From the NCBI RefSeq assembly GCF_000429665.1, contig NZ_AUCH01000016.1, positions 74,219 through 138,218 on the forward strand: DNA of 64,000 bases, given 5' to 3'. The notes beneath the pieces were generated by a model. The model was not told the origin of the DNA. It searched no databases and worked only from the letters and a program-made list of their open reading frames with translations. Below, piece by piece: positions 8,860 through 16,070 of the stretch. Every line of letters starts with the position of its first letter. Position 1 is the stretch's first letter. Position numbers and translations under genes: made by a program. This stretch comes from Azovibrio restrictus DSM 23866. GTDB lineage: Bacteria; Pseudomonadota; Gammaproteobacteria; Burkholderiales; Rhodocyclaceae.

Positions 8860-9509
8860 GCTGGGGCATCGTCCTGGCGGATGACCACAAGCTGGTGCGG
8901 GCTGGCATCATCGCCCTGCTCGAGGAGGTGGCGGATTTCCGGGTGCTCGGGGAAGCCGATGACGGGGATCAGGTTCTGCCCCTGTGCCGCAGCCTGCGTC
9001 CCGATGTGCTGCTGCTGGATCTGGCCATGCCGGGGCGCTCGGGCCTGCAGGTTCTGGAGGACCTGCAGGATCTGGAGCCTCCCCGGCCCCGGGTGCTGAT
9101 GCTCTCCATGCATGCCAGCGAGGCCCATGTGCAGCGCTGTCTGCGCCAGGGGGCTGTCGGTTACGTGTTGAAGAATGCCGCGCCGGAAGAGCTGGAGCTG
9201 GCCATCCGCCAGGTGCTCCAGGGGCAGCTCTGGTGGCCCCCGGCCGTGCCGGCGCCGACGGTTCTGCCCGAGCCCAGCCCCGCCGTCCGGGCTGCCGCCC
9301 TGGGGCTGGCGGAGCTCACGCCGCGCCAGCTGGAGGTGTTGAAGCTGCTGGCCGACGGCCTGAACACCAAGGAGGTGGCGCGGCAGCTGGGCATCAGTCC
9401 CAAGACCGTGGAAACCTACCGGGCCCAGCTGATGCAGCGCCTGGGGGTCCAGGACCTGGTGGGGCTGGTGCGCTTCGCCCTGTTCAACGGCATTTCCAGC
9501 TATCCCTGA
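8856..9509 (+). CDS. NarL/LuxR-family response regulator
   Basis: The 217-residue regulator has a receiver domain (about 1-120) with acidic pocket D9/D10 and phospho-acceptor Asp55 in LLLDLAMPG. A LuxR-type helix-turn-helix follows (about 150-215, with LTPRQLEVLKLLADGLNTKEVARQLG). It is the cognate partner of the preceding kinase, sharing a four-base overlap. Targets are unknown; the preceding dehydrogenase/cyclase genes or the downstream chemoreceptor are possible by proximity only. No inhibitory truncation or missing residue is seen. Confidence 0.92.
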   Translation: MSWGIVLADDHKLVRAGIIALLEEVADFRVLGEADDGDQVLPLCRSLRPDVLLLDLAMPGRSGLQVLEDLQDLEPPRPRVLMLSMHASEAHVQRCLRQGAVGYVLKNAAPEELELAIRQVLQGQLWWPPAVPAPTVLPEPSPAVRAAALGLAELTPRQLEVLKLLADGLNTKEVARQLGISPKTVETYRAQLMQRLGVQDLVGLVRFALFNGISSYP

Positions 9510-9534
9510 GTTTTCCTGCTGGCTCTCGGCGTCC

Positions 9535-9551
9535 ATCAGGGTTTTCCTGAT
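9535..9551. repeat. Inverted repeat between the response regulator and chemoreceptor genes
   Basis: ATCAGG-GTTTT-CCTGAT forms a perfect 6-bp stem with a 5-base loop. No T-run follows directly, so it is a weak terminator candidate at best; it could equally be a protein-binding dyad. It sits 26 bases after the regulator stop at 9509. Confidence 0.35.
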
Positions 9552-9662
9552 AGGCCATCCCCTGGTTTTTCGTTAGGCTTTCCCTGTCTAAAGTCATAGT
9601 CCGCTCTGGGGCCTCAGCCGTCCGGCACAGGTTCCCGAGTGGAAACAACAGGGAGAGGCATC

Positions 9663-11303
9663 ATGGGCTTGGAACAATTGACGGTGGGAATGCGCCTGCG
9701 GGTGTTCACGGGGTTCGTGCTGCTGGGACTGCTGATCCTGAGTGCCCTGTCCCTCTACGGCTTGCGCGACAACATGCTGGAGGACAGGCACGAGAAGACC
9801 CGCTCCCTGGTCCAGGCGCTGGGAGGCATGCTCAACGGGCTGGAGCAGCAGGTCCAGGCCGGCAGCCTGACCCGGGAGCAGGCCCAGTCCCTGGCCCGGG
9901 CCATGCTGCGCACCAGCCGCTACGAGGAACAGGAGTACTTCTTCGCCCTGGACCGGGACCTGCGCTACCTGGTGATGCCGGTGGCGCCGGAAAAGGAAGG
10001 GGAATCAGCGGAGCAGGTGCGCGACCCGGAAGGCAAGTTCCTGTTCCAGGAAATCCGCAAGGCGGCCCTGGCCGATCCCAAGGGGGGCTTTGTGGACTAC
10101 TTCTGGCCCCGGCCCGGCAACAGCAAGCCCTTGGCCAAGATTTCCTACGTGGCCCAGTTCGAGGCCTGGGGCTGGATCTACGGTACCGGCATCTATCTGG
10201 ATGACGTGGATGTGGCCTTCCGGGAGCAGGGCCTGCTCCTGGGCGGGGTGGTGCTGCTGCTGCTGGCGGCCATGGCCGGAATTTCCCTGGTCATCAGCCG
10301 CAGCATCCTGGGGCAGCTGGGGGGAGAGCCCGCCTACGCGGCTCAGGTGGTGAGCCGCATCGCCCAGGGGGATCTGACCCAGGAGGTGCGCACCGATCCC
10401 TCCAACCGGACCAGCCTGCTGCACGCCATGGGGCAGATGCAGGCCCGGCTGGCGGAAATCTTCGCCCAGATCAACGGCATGGCCGGTCAGCTCTCCAGCA
10501 GCGCCGAGCAGGTGTCTACGGCCGCCCGGGAAACCAGCACTGCCTCCCACGAGCAGGCCCAGTCCACCTCGGCCACGGCAGCCTCCATCGAGCAGATGAC
10601 CGTGAGCATCAACGAGGTTTCCCAGATTGCCAGCCAGACCGAGAGCAACTCCGAGGCCACGGCCAGCCAGGCCGAGCAGGGCGCCCGGCTGGTGGGGGAT
10701 GCGGGCGACGCCATGGGCCGTATCTCCACCACCGTGGCGGCCTCCTCCGGGCAGATCCAGCTCCTGATGCAGAAGTCCGTGGAGATCGGCGGCATAGCCA
10801 ACGTGATCCGGGAAATCGCCGACCAGACCAACCTGCTGGCCCTCAATGCCGCCATCGAGGCGGCCCGGGCCGGTGAGCAGGGGCGCGGTTTTGCCGTGGT
10901 GGCCGATGAGGTCCGGAAACTGGCCGAGCGTACCACCCAGGCCACCCGGGAGATCAGCGACATGATTGCCGCCATCCAGCATGAGACCCAGTCGGCGGTG
11001 GAAGCCATGGAAACCACCATGCCCCAGGTGCACCGGGGCCTGGAGCTCTCTGAGACGGCCCGGCGCATGCTCGAATCCATTCATTCCCAGGCCACCCAGT
11101 CCCTGGCCCGGGTCAAGGATGTGGCCCTGGCCACCCGGGAGCAGGCCACCGCCGCCAACGACATTGCCCGCCATGTGGAACATATCGCCAGCATGTCGGA
11201 GGAAACCAACGCCACCATGAAAAACAATGCCTTGGCGGCCGAGGAACTGGAACAGCTGGCCGTGGAGCTGGGAAGACTGGTAGCCTATTTCAAAGTCCGC
11301 TGA
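9663..11303 (+). CDS. Methyl-accepting chemotaxis protein with periplasmic single Cache domain
   Basis: The 546-residue chemoreceptor carries an N-terminal membrane helix (LRVFTGFVLLGLLILSALSLYGL), a periplasmic sCache_2-like sensor (YFFALDRDLRYLVMPVAPEKEG to WGWIYGTGIYLDDV), a second helix, HAMP and a signalling domain. The conserved hairpin tip reads EIADQTNLLALNAAIEAARAGEQGRGFAVVADEVR-type; only its pattern is noted. No C-terminal CheR-docking pentapeptide is visible. The ATG at 9663 follows GGGAGAG and is preferred to the GTG at 9639. sCache_2 receptors often bind small carboxylates, so a metabolic attractant is plausible but not shown. Confidence 0.9.
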   Translation: MGLEQLTVGMRLRVFTGFVLLGLLILSALSLYGLRDNMLEDRHEKTRSLVQALGGMLNGLEQQVQAGSLTREQAQSLARAMLRTSRYEEQEYFFALDRDLRYLVMPVAPEKEGESAEQVRDPEGKFLFQEIRKAALADPKGGFVDYFWPRPGNSKPLAKISYVAQFEAWGWIYGTGIYLDDVDVAFREQGLLLGGVVLLLLAAMAGISLVISRSILGQLGGEPAYAAQVVSRIAQGDLTQEVRTDPSNRTSLLHAMGQMQARLAEIFAQINGMAGQLSSSAEQVSTAARETSTASHEQAQSTSATAASIEQMTVSINEVSQIASQTESNSEATASQAEQGARLVGDAGDAMGRISTTVAASSGQIQLLMQKSVEIGGIANVIREIADQTNLLALNAAIEAARAGEQGRGFAVVADEVRKLAERTTQATREISDMIAAIQHETQSAVEAMETTMPQVHRGLELSETARRMLESIHSQATQSLARVKDVALATREQATAANDIARHVEHIASMSEETNATMKNNALAAEELEQLAVELGRLVAYFKVR

Positions 11304-11445
11304 GCCCGTGTTGCGTATTTATGACATGTGAAAATCAGCTGCTTGGGAGATAAACCACAGAGTTTCGCGAAAAAACCACCTTTTGCTCCCGGAACAGCCC
11401 TGCGCAGACAGGGGCGGGGAGCAGCAGGGCCTGGGAGGGCATGCA

Positions 11446-14256
11446 ATGCAGATACAACGGTCCGATGGTCGGCCGCTGGGATACGGGGGGCGTTCCGCAC
11501 GCTGGCGCCCCGGGGGATGGCTGCGGGCCGCCTTGGGGGCATTCCTGTCCGCCTTGCTGCTGATCTGGAGCATGGGGACGGCCCTGGCGGTCGAAGCGGC
11601 AACGGTACGCATCGGCGTGCTGGCCTTTCGCAGCCTGGAGCAGACCGAGGCCCGCTGGCAGGAAACCGCCCGGGCCCTGGAAGCCGCCGTGCCCGGGTGG
11701 CGCTTCCGGATCGTGGCAATGCACAACGAGGCCCTGGACGCCGCCGTGGCGGCCGGTAGCGTGGACTTCGTCCTGACCCAGCCCGAACACTACATCATCC
11801 TGCGCAACCAGCATGGCCTCACGGCCCTGGCCACCCTGATGCCCCTGGCCGGGGGCAAGCCTGTGGTCCAGCTCGGCGGCGTCATCTTCGGCCGGGCCCA
11901 GGACGGCCTGCGCGACCTCCACGACGTGGCCGGCAAGCGGGTGGCGGCCATCTACCCCAATTCCCTGGGGGGCTTCCGCATCCAGCAGTGGGAGCTGCTC
12001 AAGGCCGGCGTCAACCTGCCTACCGACGTGGCCCGCCTGGAGTTCCTCGGTCAGCCCCAGGACAACGTGGTCGAGGCCGTACTCCAGGGCCGGGCTGATG
12101 TGGGCTTCGTCCGCACCGGGGTGCTGGAAGCCATGGCGGCGGAAGGGCGGCTGAACCTGGAGCAGGTGCAGGTCATCAATCCCCAGAGCCCCAGGGTCTT
12201 TCCCCAGTTGCTGTCCACCCAGCTCTATCCCGAGTGGCCGTTCCTGGTGCGCCGGGGCGTGCCCGAGGAGTTGAGCAAGGCCGTCACCCTGGCCCTCCTC
12301 AATATCAGCCCGGATTCCGCCGCGGCCCGCAGCGGCGAGTACTACGGATTTTCGCCGCCCGGGGACTACACCCCCCTGGAGGCCGTGCTGCTGCGTCTGC
12401 GGGCCCACCCGGGCCGGCTCGAACACTTCGGCCTGGCGGACATCGTGGACAAATACGCCCTGCCCCTGGTGGTGGGCCTGAGCCTGCTGCTCTGCGCCGC
12501 CCTGGCGGGGGCCTGGCTGCTGTTCCAGGACCGGCGCCGCATCAATGCCGCCCTGCATCGCCTGGAGCAGGCCGAGGCGGCCCAGCGCATCGCCGCCGTG
12601 GCCTTCGAGACCCAGGAAGGCATCGTCATCACCGACGCCAGCAACCGCATCCTGCGGGTGAACCAGGCCTTCACCCAGGTCACCGGCTACAGTGCCGCCG
12701 AAGCCGAGGGCCAGACCCCGGCCCTGCTCAAGTCCGGCCGCCACGACGCCCTGTTCTACCAGCACATGTGGTCCGACCTGCAGAATTACGGCCGCTGGCA
12801 GGGGGAAATCTGGAACCGCCGCAAGAATGGGGAAATTTACCCCGAGTGGCTCACCGTTACCGCCGTGCGCGATCCGGCCGGGCAGATCTGCCACTACGTG
12901 GCCATCTTCACCGACGTCACCGAGCGCAAGGCCGTGGAGGCCCAGCTCGAATACATGACCCTGTACGACAGCCTCACCGGCCTGGCTAACCGCCGCCTGT
13001 TCCGGGACCGGCTGCAGCAGGCCCTGTACACCTGCATCCGGTCGCGCCAGTACGGCGGCCTGTTGTTCGTGGACCTGGATGATTTCCGCTACATCAACGA
13101 CACCCTGGGCCACAGCCGCGGTGACGACGTGCTGGTGGAAGTGGCCCGCCGGCTGGTGGAGGTGGTGGGCGAGGCCGCCACGGTGGCGCGCCTGGGGGGG
13201 GACGACTTCACCGTGCTGGCCGGCAGCCTGGGCACCGACCTGGCCGAGGCGGCGGCGCGGCTGGAGCAGCTGGGCGAAGCCCTGCTCCAGGTCCTGAGCG
13301 CCTCCTACCGCCTGGCGGGGGGCGAGTACCACTGTCCCGCCAGCATCGGTGTGACCCTGTTCATGGACCAGCGGGAGTCCGCCGAGGAGCTGATCAAGCA
13401 CGCGGAACTGGCCATGTATCAAGCCAAGGAAGGGGGGCGGGACGGTATCTGCTTCTACGACCCGGGCATTCAGGTGGAAGTCAGCCATCGGCTGGAGCTG
13501 GAGCGGGACCTGCGTCTGGCCCTGCAGCGGGGCGAATTCTTCCTCTGCTATCAGCCCCAGGTGGGGGCGGACGGGAAAATCCTGGGGGCCGAGGCCCTGC
13601 TGCGCTGGCAGCCCGAATCCCGGGGCCTGGTCTCGCCTTCCCTGTTCATTCCCGTGGCCGAACGGACCGGCCTGATCCTGGCCATCGGCCACTGGGTGCT
13701 GGAGAGCGCCTGCCAGCAGCTGGTCCTGTGGCAGCAGCAGGAGGCCACCCGGCACTGGACCCTGGCGGTGAACATCAGCGCCCGGCAGTTCCATCAGGCG
13801 GGCTTCGTGGATCAGGTCCGGGAAGCCCTGCTGCGCACCGGCGCCGATGCCCGTTACCTGAAGCTGGAGTTGACGGAAAGCCAGCTGCTCCTGGACGTGG
13901 AGGACACTATCGCCAAGATGGCGGCCCTGCGCCGCCTGGGGCTATCCCTGTCCCTGGACGACTTCGGCACCGGGTATTCCTCCCTGGCCTATCTGAAGCG
14001 GCTGCCCCTGGGGCAGCTGAAGATAGATCAGTCCTTCGTGCGTGACATCGGCAAGAGCGACAGCGACGACGCCATCGTCCAGGCCATCATCGGTCTGGCG
14101 GGCAGCCTCAGCCTGGAGGTGATCGCCGAGGGAGTGGAAACCGAGCAGCAGCGGGACCTGCTGCACCAGTGGGGCTGCCGGCACTTTCAGGGCTTCTATT
14201 TCCACCGGCCCATGCCGGCCCGGCACATGGACAATCTGGCGGGCGTGGCGAGCTAG
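11446..14256 (+). CDS. PhnD-type binding domain fused to PAS-GGDEF-EAL: bifunctional c-di-GMP enzyme
   Basis: The 936-residue protein starts with a signal/anchor helix (LRAALGAFLSALLLIWSMGTALA). A periplasmic phosphate/phosphonate-type substrate-binding domain of the PhnD family follows (about 45-300, including DFVLTQPEHYIILR and AVYPNS-like lobes). A membrane helix (ALPLVVGLSLLLCAALAGAWLLF), a PAS/PAC domain, GGDEF and EAL complete it. The cyclase motif is GGDDF and the phosphodiesterase motif EALLRW, with DDFGTGYSSL and KIDQSFV loops intact; both activities are therefore possible. No RxxD I-site precedes GGDDF. ATG 11446 follows GGGAGG; the upstream start at 11383 lacks one. The 3' end overlaps the convergent aldolase gene by four bases. 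Confidence 0.9.
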   Translation: MQIQRSDGRPLGYGGRSARWRPGGWLRAALGAFLSALLLIWSMGTALAVEAATVRIGVLAFRSLEQTEARWQETARALEAAVPGWRFRIVAMHNEALDAAVAAGSVDFVLTQPEHYIILRNQHGLTALATLMPLAGGKPVVQLGGVIFGRAQDGLRDLHDVAGKRVAAIYPNSLGGFRIQQWELLKAGVNLPTDVARLEFLGQPQDNVVEAVLQGRADVGFVRTGVLEAMAAEGRLNLEQVQVINPQSPRVFPQLLSTQLYPEWPFLVRRGVPEELSKAVTLALLNISPDSAAARSGEYYGFSPPGDYTPLEAVLLRLRAHPGRLEHFGLADIVDKYALPLVVGLSLLLCAALAGAWLLFQDRRRINAALHRLEQAEAAQRIAAVAFETQEGIVITDASNRILRVNQAFTQVTGYSAAEAEGQTPALLKSGRHDALFYQHMWSDLQNYGRWQGEIWNRRKNGEIYPEWLTVTAVRDPAGQICHYVAIFTDVTERKAVEAQLEYMTLYDSLTGLANRRLFRDRLQQALYTCIRSRQYGGLLFVDLDDFRYINDTLGHSRGDDVLVEVARRLVEVVGEAATVARLGGDDFTVLAGSLGTDLAEAAARLEQLGEALLQVLSASYRLAGGEYHCPASIGVTLFMDQRESAEELIKHAELAMYQAKEGGRDGICFYDPGIQVEVSHRLELERDLRLALQRGEFFLCYQPQVGADGKILGAEALLRWQPESRGLVSPSLFIPVAERTGLILAIGHWVLESACQQLVLWQQQEATRHWTLAVNISARQFHQAGFVDQVREALLRTGADARYLKLELTESQLLLDVEDTIAKMAALRRLGLSLSLDDFGTGYSSLAYLKRLPLGQLKIDQSFVRDIGKSDSDDAIVQAIIGLAGSLSLEVIAEGVETEQQRDLLHQWGCRHFQGFYFHRPMPARHMDNLAGVAS

Positions 14257-14936
14257 GGGGTTTTTCCGCCGGCCTGCTGACCGGGTTGTTGGCTGGATTG
14301 TTGGCCGGGTTGTTGGCCGTAATGGCGGAAGTGTTCCAGCACTTCCGCCATTTCCGCTGCCGAGAGCAGCACCGGTTCGCCCAGCTGGCAGGCGCGCCAG
14401 TACTGTTCGCACAGGCTTTCCAGCTCGATGCCCAGGTCCAGGGCCTGCTTCAGGTCGCGGCCCGCCACCAACATCCCGTGATTGGCCAGCAGGCAGGCGG
14501 AGCGCCCCTCCAGGGCCGCCAGGGCCGCATCGGAGAGGGCCTGGGTGCCGAACAGGGCATAGGCGCCGCAGCGCACCGTGGTGCCGCCGAAGCGGGCGAT
14601 CATGTAATGGAAGGGGGGAATCTCCCGGCGCAGGCAGGCCAGGCTCACGGCGAAGGGGGAGTGGGCGTGCAGCACCGCCCCCACCTCGGGACGGGCGGCG
14701 TACAGGTCCCGATGAAAACGCCATTCGGAAGAGGGCCGGCGCCGTCCCCGGGCTTCGCCCTCCAGGCTCATCCAGGGAAGGTCGGCGCACTCCAGGCTGG
14801 CGTAGTCCATGCCCGTGGGGGTGATCAGGAAGCCTGTTCCCGCTCTGACGCTGAGATTCCCGGCCGTGCCCTTATTGAGCCCGGCGCTTCCCATGGCCCG
14901 GGCCGTGGCGATCAGCTGGGCCCGCAGTTCATCCAC
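14253..14936 (-). CDS. ald2: Class II aldolase, FucA-like: probable 5-(methylthio)ribulose-1-phosphate aldolase
   Basis: The 227-residue enzyme matches fuculose-phosphate aldolase along its length: GLNKGTAGNLSVR, ITPTGMDY, PSSEWRFHRDLY, the metal-binding HAHSP and NHGM histidines, and HYMIA. Class II aldolases cleave sugar phosphates to dihydroxyacetone phosphate plus an aldehyde. The gene overlaps mtnA by 8 bases, the pairing known from the DHAP shunt (MtnA plus Ald2), which recovers DHAP from methylthioribose or 5-deoxyribose phosphates. MtnB is a homologous dehydratase and the main alternative. The SEWRFH and HYMIA motifs favour the aldolase, and no mtnC/mtnD is nearby. The C terminus carries an extra Gln-Gln-Pro-Gly-like repeat tail. 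Confidence 0.75.
   Translation of the reverse strand: MDELRAQLIATARAMGSAGLNKGTAGNLSVRAGTGFLITPTGMDYASLECADLPWMSLEGEARGRRRPSSEWRFHRDLYAARPEVGAVLHAHSPFAVSLACLRREIPPFHYMIARFGGTTVRCGAYALFGTQALSDAALAALEGRSACLLANHGMLVAGRDLKQALDLGIELESLCEQYWRACQLGEPVLLSAAEMAEVLEHFRHYGQQPGQQSSQQPGQQAGGKTP
14269..14316. repeat. Four 12-base tandem repeats encoding the aldolase C-terminal Gln-rich tail
   Basis: On the plus strand the units read CCGGCCTGCTGA, CCGGGTTGTTGG, CTGGATTGTTGG and CCGGGTTGTTGG. Each encodes four residues of the aldolase tail (QQAG, QQPG, QQSS, QQPG). The in-frame 12-base period means copy-number change would lengthen or shorten the tail without a frameshift. Confidence 0.7.
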
Positions 14937-16041
14937 GGCCCTGCTCCGGGTACAGGTCCAGCAGGCCGGCGCTGCTGGCCGGGCAATGGCCCCGTTCGGT
15001 GATCAGGGCGGTGACCAGGGCGGCGGGGGTGACGTCGAACGCCGGGTTGCACACGGCTTCCGTGGCGGGAATCTGGCGCAGCCGGGCAGTTTCGCCCTGG
15101 GCGTCGATTCCGGTCACCAAGCGCAGTTCATCGCCCTCCCGCGCCTCGATGGGAATGGCCGCTCCTGCCGGGCAGGCGAAATCCAGGGTGGAGCGGGGCG
15201 CCGCCACGTAGAAGGGAATGCCCTGGTGGGCACAGGCCAGGGCCTTCAGCAGGGTGCCCACCTTGTTGGCCACGTCGCCGTTGGCGGCAATCCGGTCGGC
15301 CCCGGTGATCACCGCATCCACCTGGCCGGTGAGGATCAGCTGGCCGGCGGCGTTGTCGGCGATCAGGGTGTGGGGGATGCCCGCCTGGGCCAGTTCCCAG
15401 GCCGTGAGCAGCCCCTGGTTGCGGGGCCGGGTCTCGGACACCCAGACATGGACATCCAGGCCCGCCGTCTGGGCCGCGTAGATGGGGGCCAGGGCCGTGC
15501 CCTGTTCCACGGTGGCGAGCCAGCCGGCATTGCAGTGGGTCATCAGTTGCAGGGGCGCATCCGGGCGGCGCGGCAGCTGGCGCAGCAGGGCCAGCCCGTG
15601 CTGGCCGATGGCCCGGTTCTGGGCCGCGTCCTCCTCGGCGATGGCGTCCGCCTCCACCCAGGCGGCAGCCGGCCGGGCGGCGGGCTCCAGGGGCGCCAGG
15701 CAGGCCAGCATCCGTCCCAGGGCCCAGGCCAGATTCACCGCCGTGGGGCGGGTGGCGGCCAGCCGGGCGGCGGCGGCGGCCATGCCCTGGTCGCTGGCGT
15801 CGGCCTCCAGGCCCAGGGCCAGGCCGTAGGCCGCGGTGGCGCCGATCAGGGGCGCGCCACGCACCTGCATGGTACGGATGGCGTGGGCGGCAGCGGCCAG
15901 GTCCTGCAGGGGCAGCCAGCGCTGGCCATGGGGCAGCAGGGTCTGATCGAGGATTTCCACCCGGGGCGAGTGGGGCGCCGGGTCGGTGAGCCGGCGGATG
16001 GGGCGGGGGGCTGTGGTATGCATGGGGGCGGATTCTGGCAT
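14929..16041 (-). CDS. mtnA: S-methyl-5-thioribose-1-phosphate isomerase
   Basis: This 370-residue enzyme isomerises 5-methylthioribose-1-phosphate to the ribulose form, and in the DHAP shunt also 5-deoxyribose-1-phosphate. Family marks are LDQTLLPH near the N terminus, MQVRGAPLIGATAAYG, the catalytic Cys in LMTHCNAG, and the catalytic Asp in TGADRIAANGDVANKVGT. It resembles the eIF2B-like fold throughout. The first ATG at 16041 is kept; a second Met at codon 7 is also possible. It lies 29 bases downstream of the EF-hand membrane protein gene and overlaps the aldolase by 8 bases. No methylthioadenosine phosphorylase or methylthioribose kinase is in the window, so the upstream steps must be encoded elsewhere. 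Confidence 0.93.
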   Translation of the reverse strand: MPESAPMHTTAPRPIRRLTDPAPHSPRVEILDQTLLPHGQRWLPLQDLAAAAHAIRTMQVRGAPLIGATAAYGLALGLEADASDQGMAAAAARLAATRPTAVNLAWALGRMLACLAPLEPAARPAAAWVEADAIAEEDAAQNRAIGQHGLALLRQLPRRPDAPLQLMTHCNAGWLATVEQGTALAPIYAAQTAGLDVHVWVSETRPRNQGLLTAWELAQAGIPHTLIADNAAGQLILTGQVDAVITGADRIAANGDVANKVGTLLKALACAHQGIPFYVAAPRSTLDFACPAGAAIPIEAREGDELRLVTGIDAQGETARLRQIPATEAVCNPAFDVTPAALVTALITERGHCPASSAGLLDLYPEQGRG

Positions 16042-16070
16042 AGTCCGGCCCCCGCAGGGGCCGGGCCGGG

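Noticed and set aside
9589..9662. Sigma-28 promoter for the chemoreceptor at 9663
   Set aside because: TAAAGTC is present at 9589, but no GCCGATAA-like -10 follows at 15-16 bases.
14253..14936. Annotation of the class II aldolase as MtnB (methylthioribulose-1-phosphate dehydratase)
   Set aside because: MtnB is homologous, but the SEWRFH and HYMIA motifs and the lack of mtnC/D nearby fit a FucA-type aldolase better. Not excluded.
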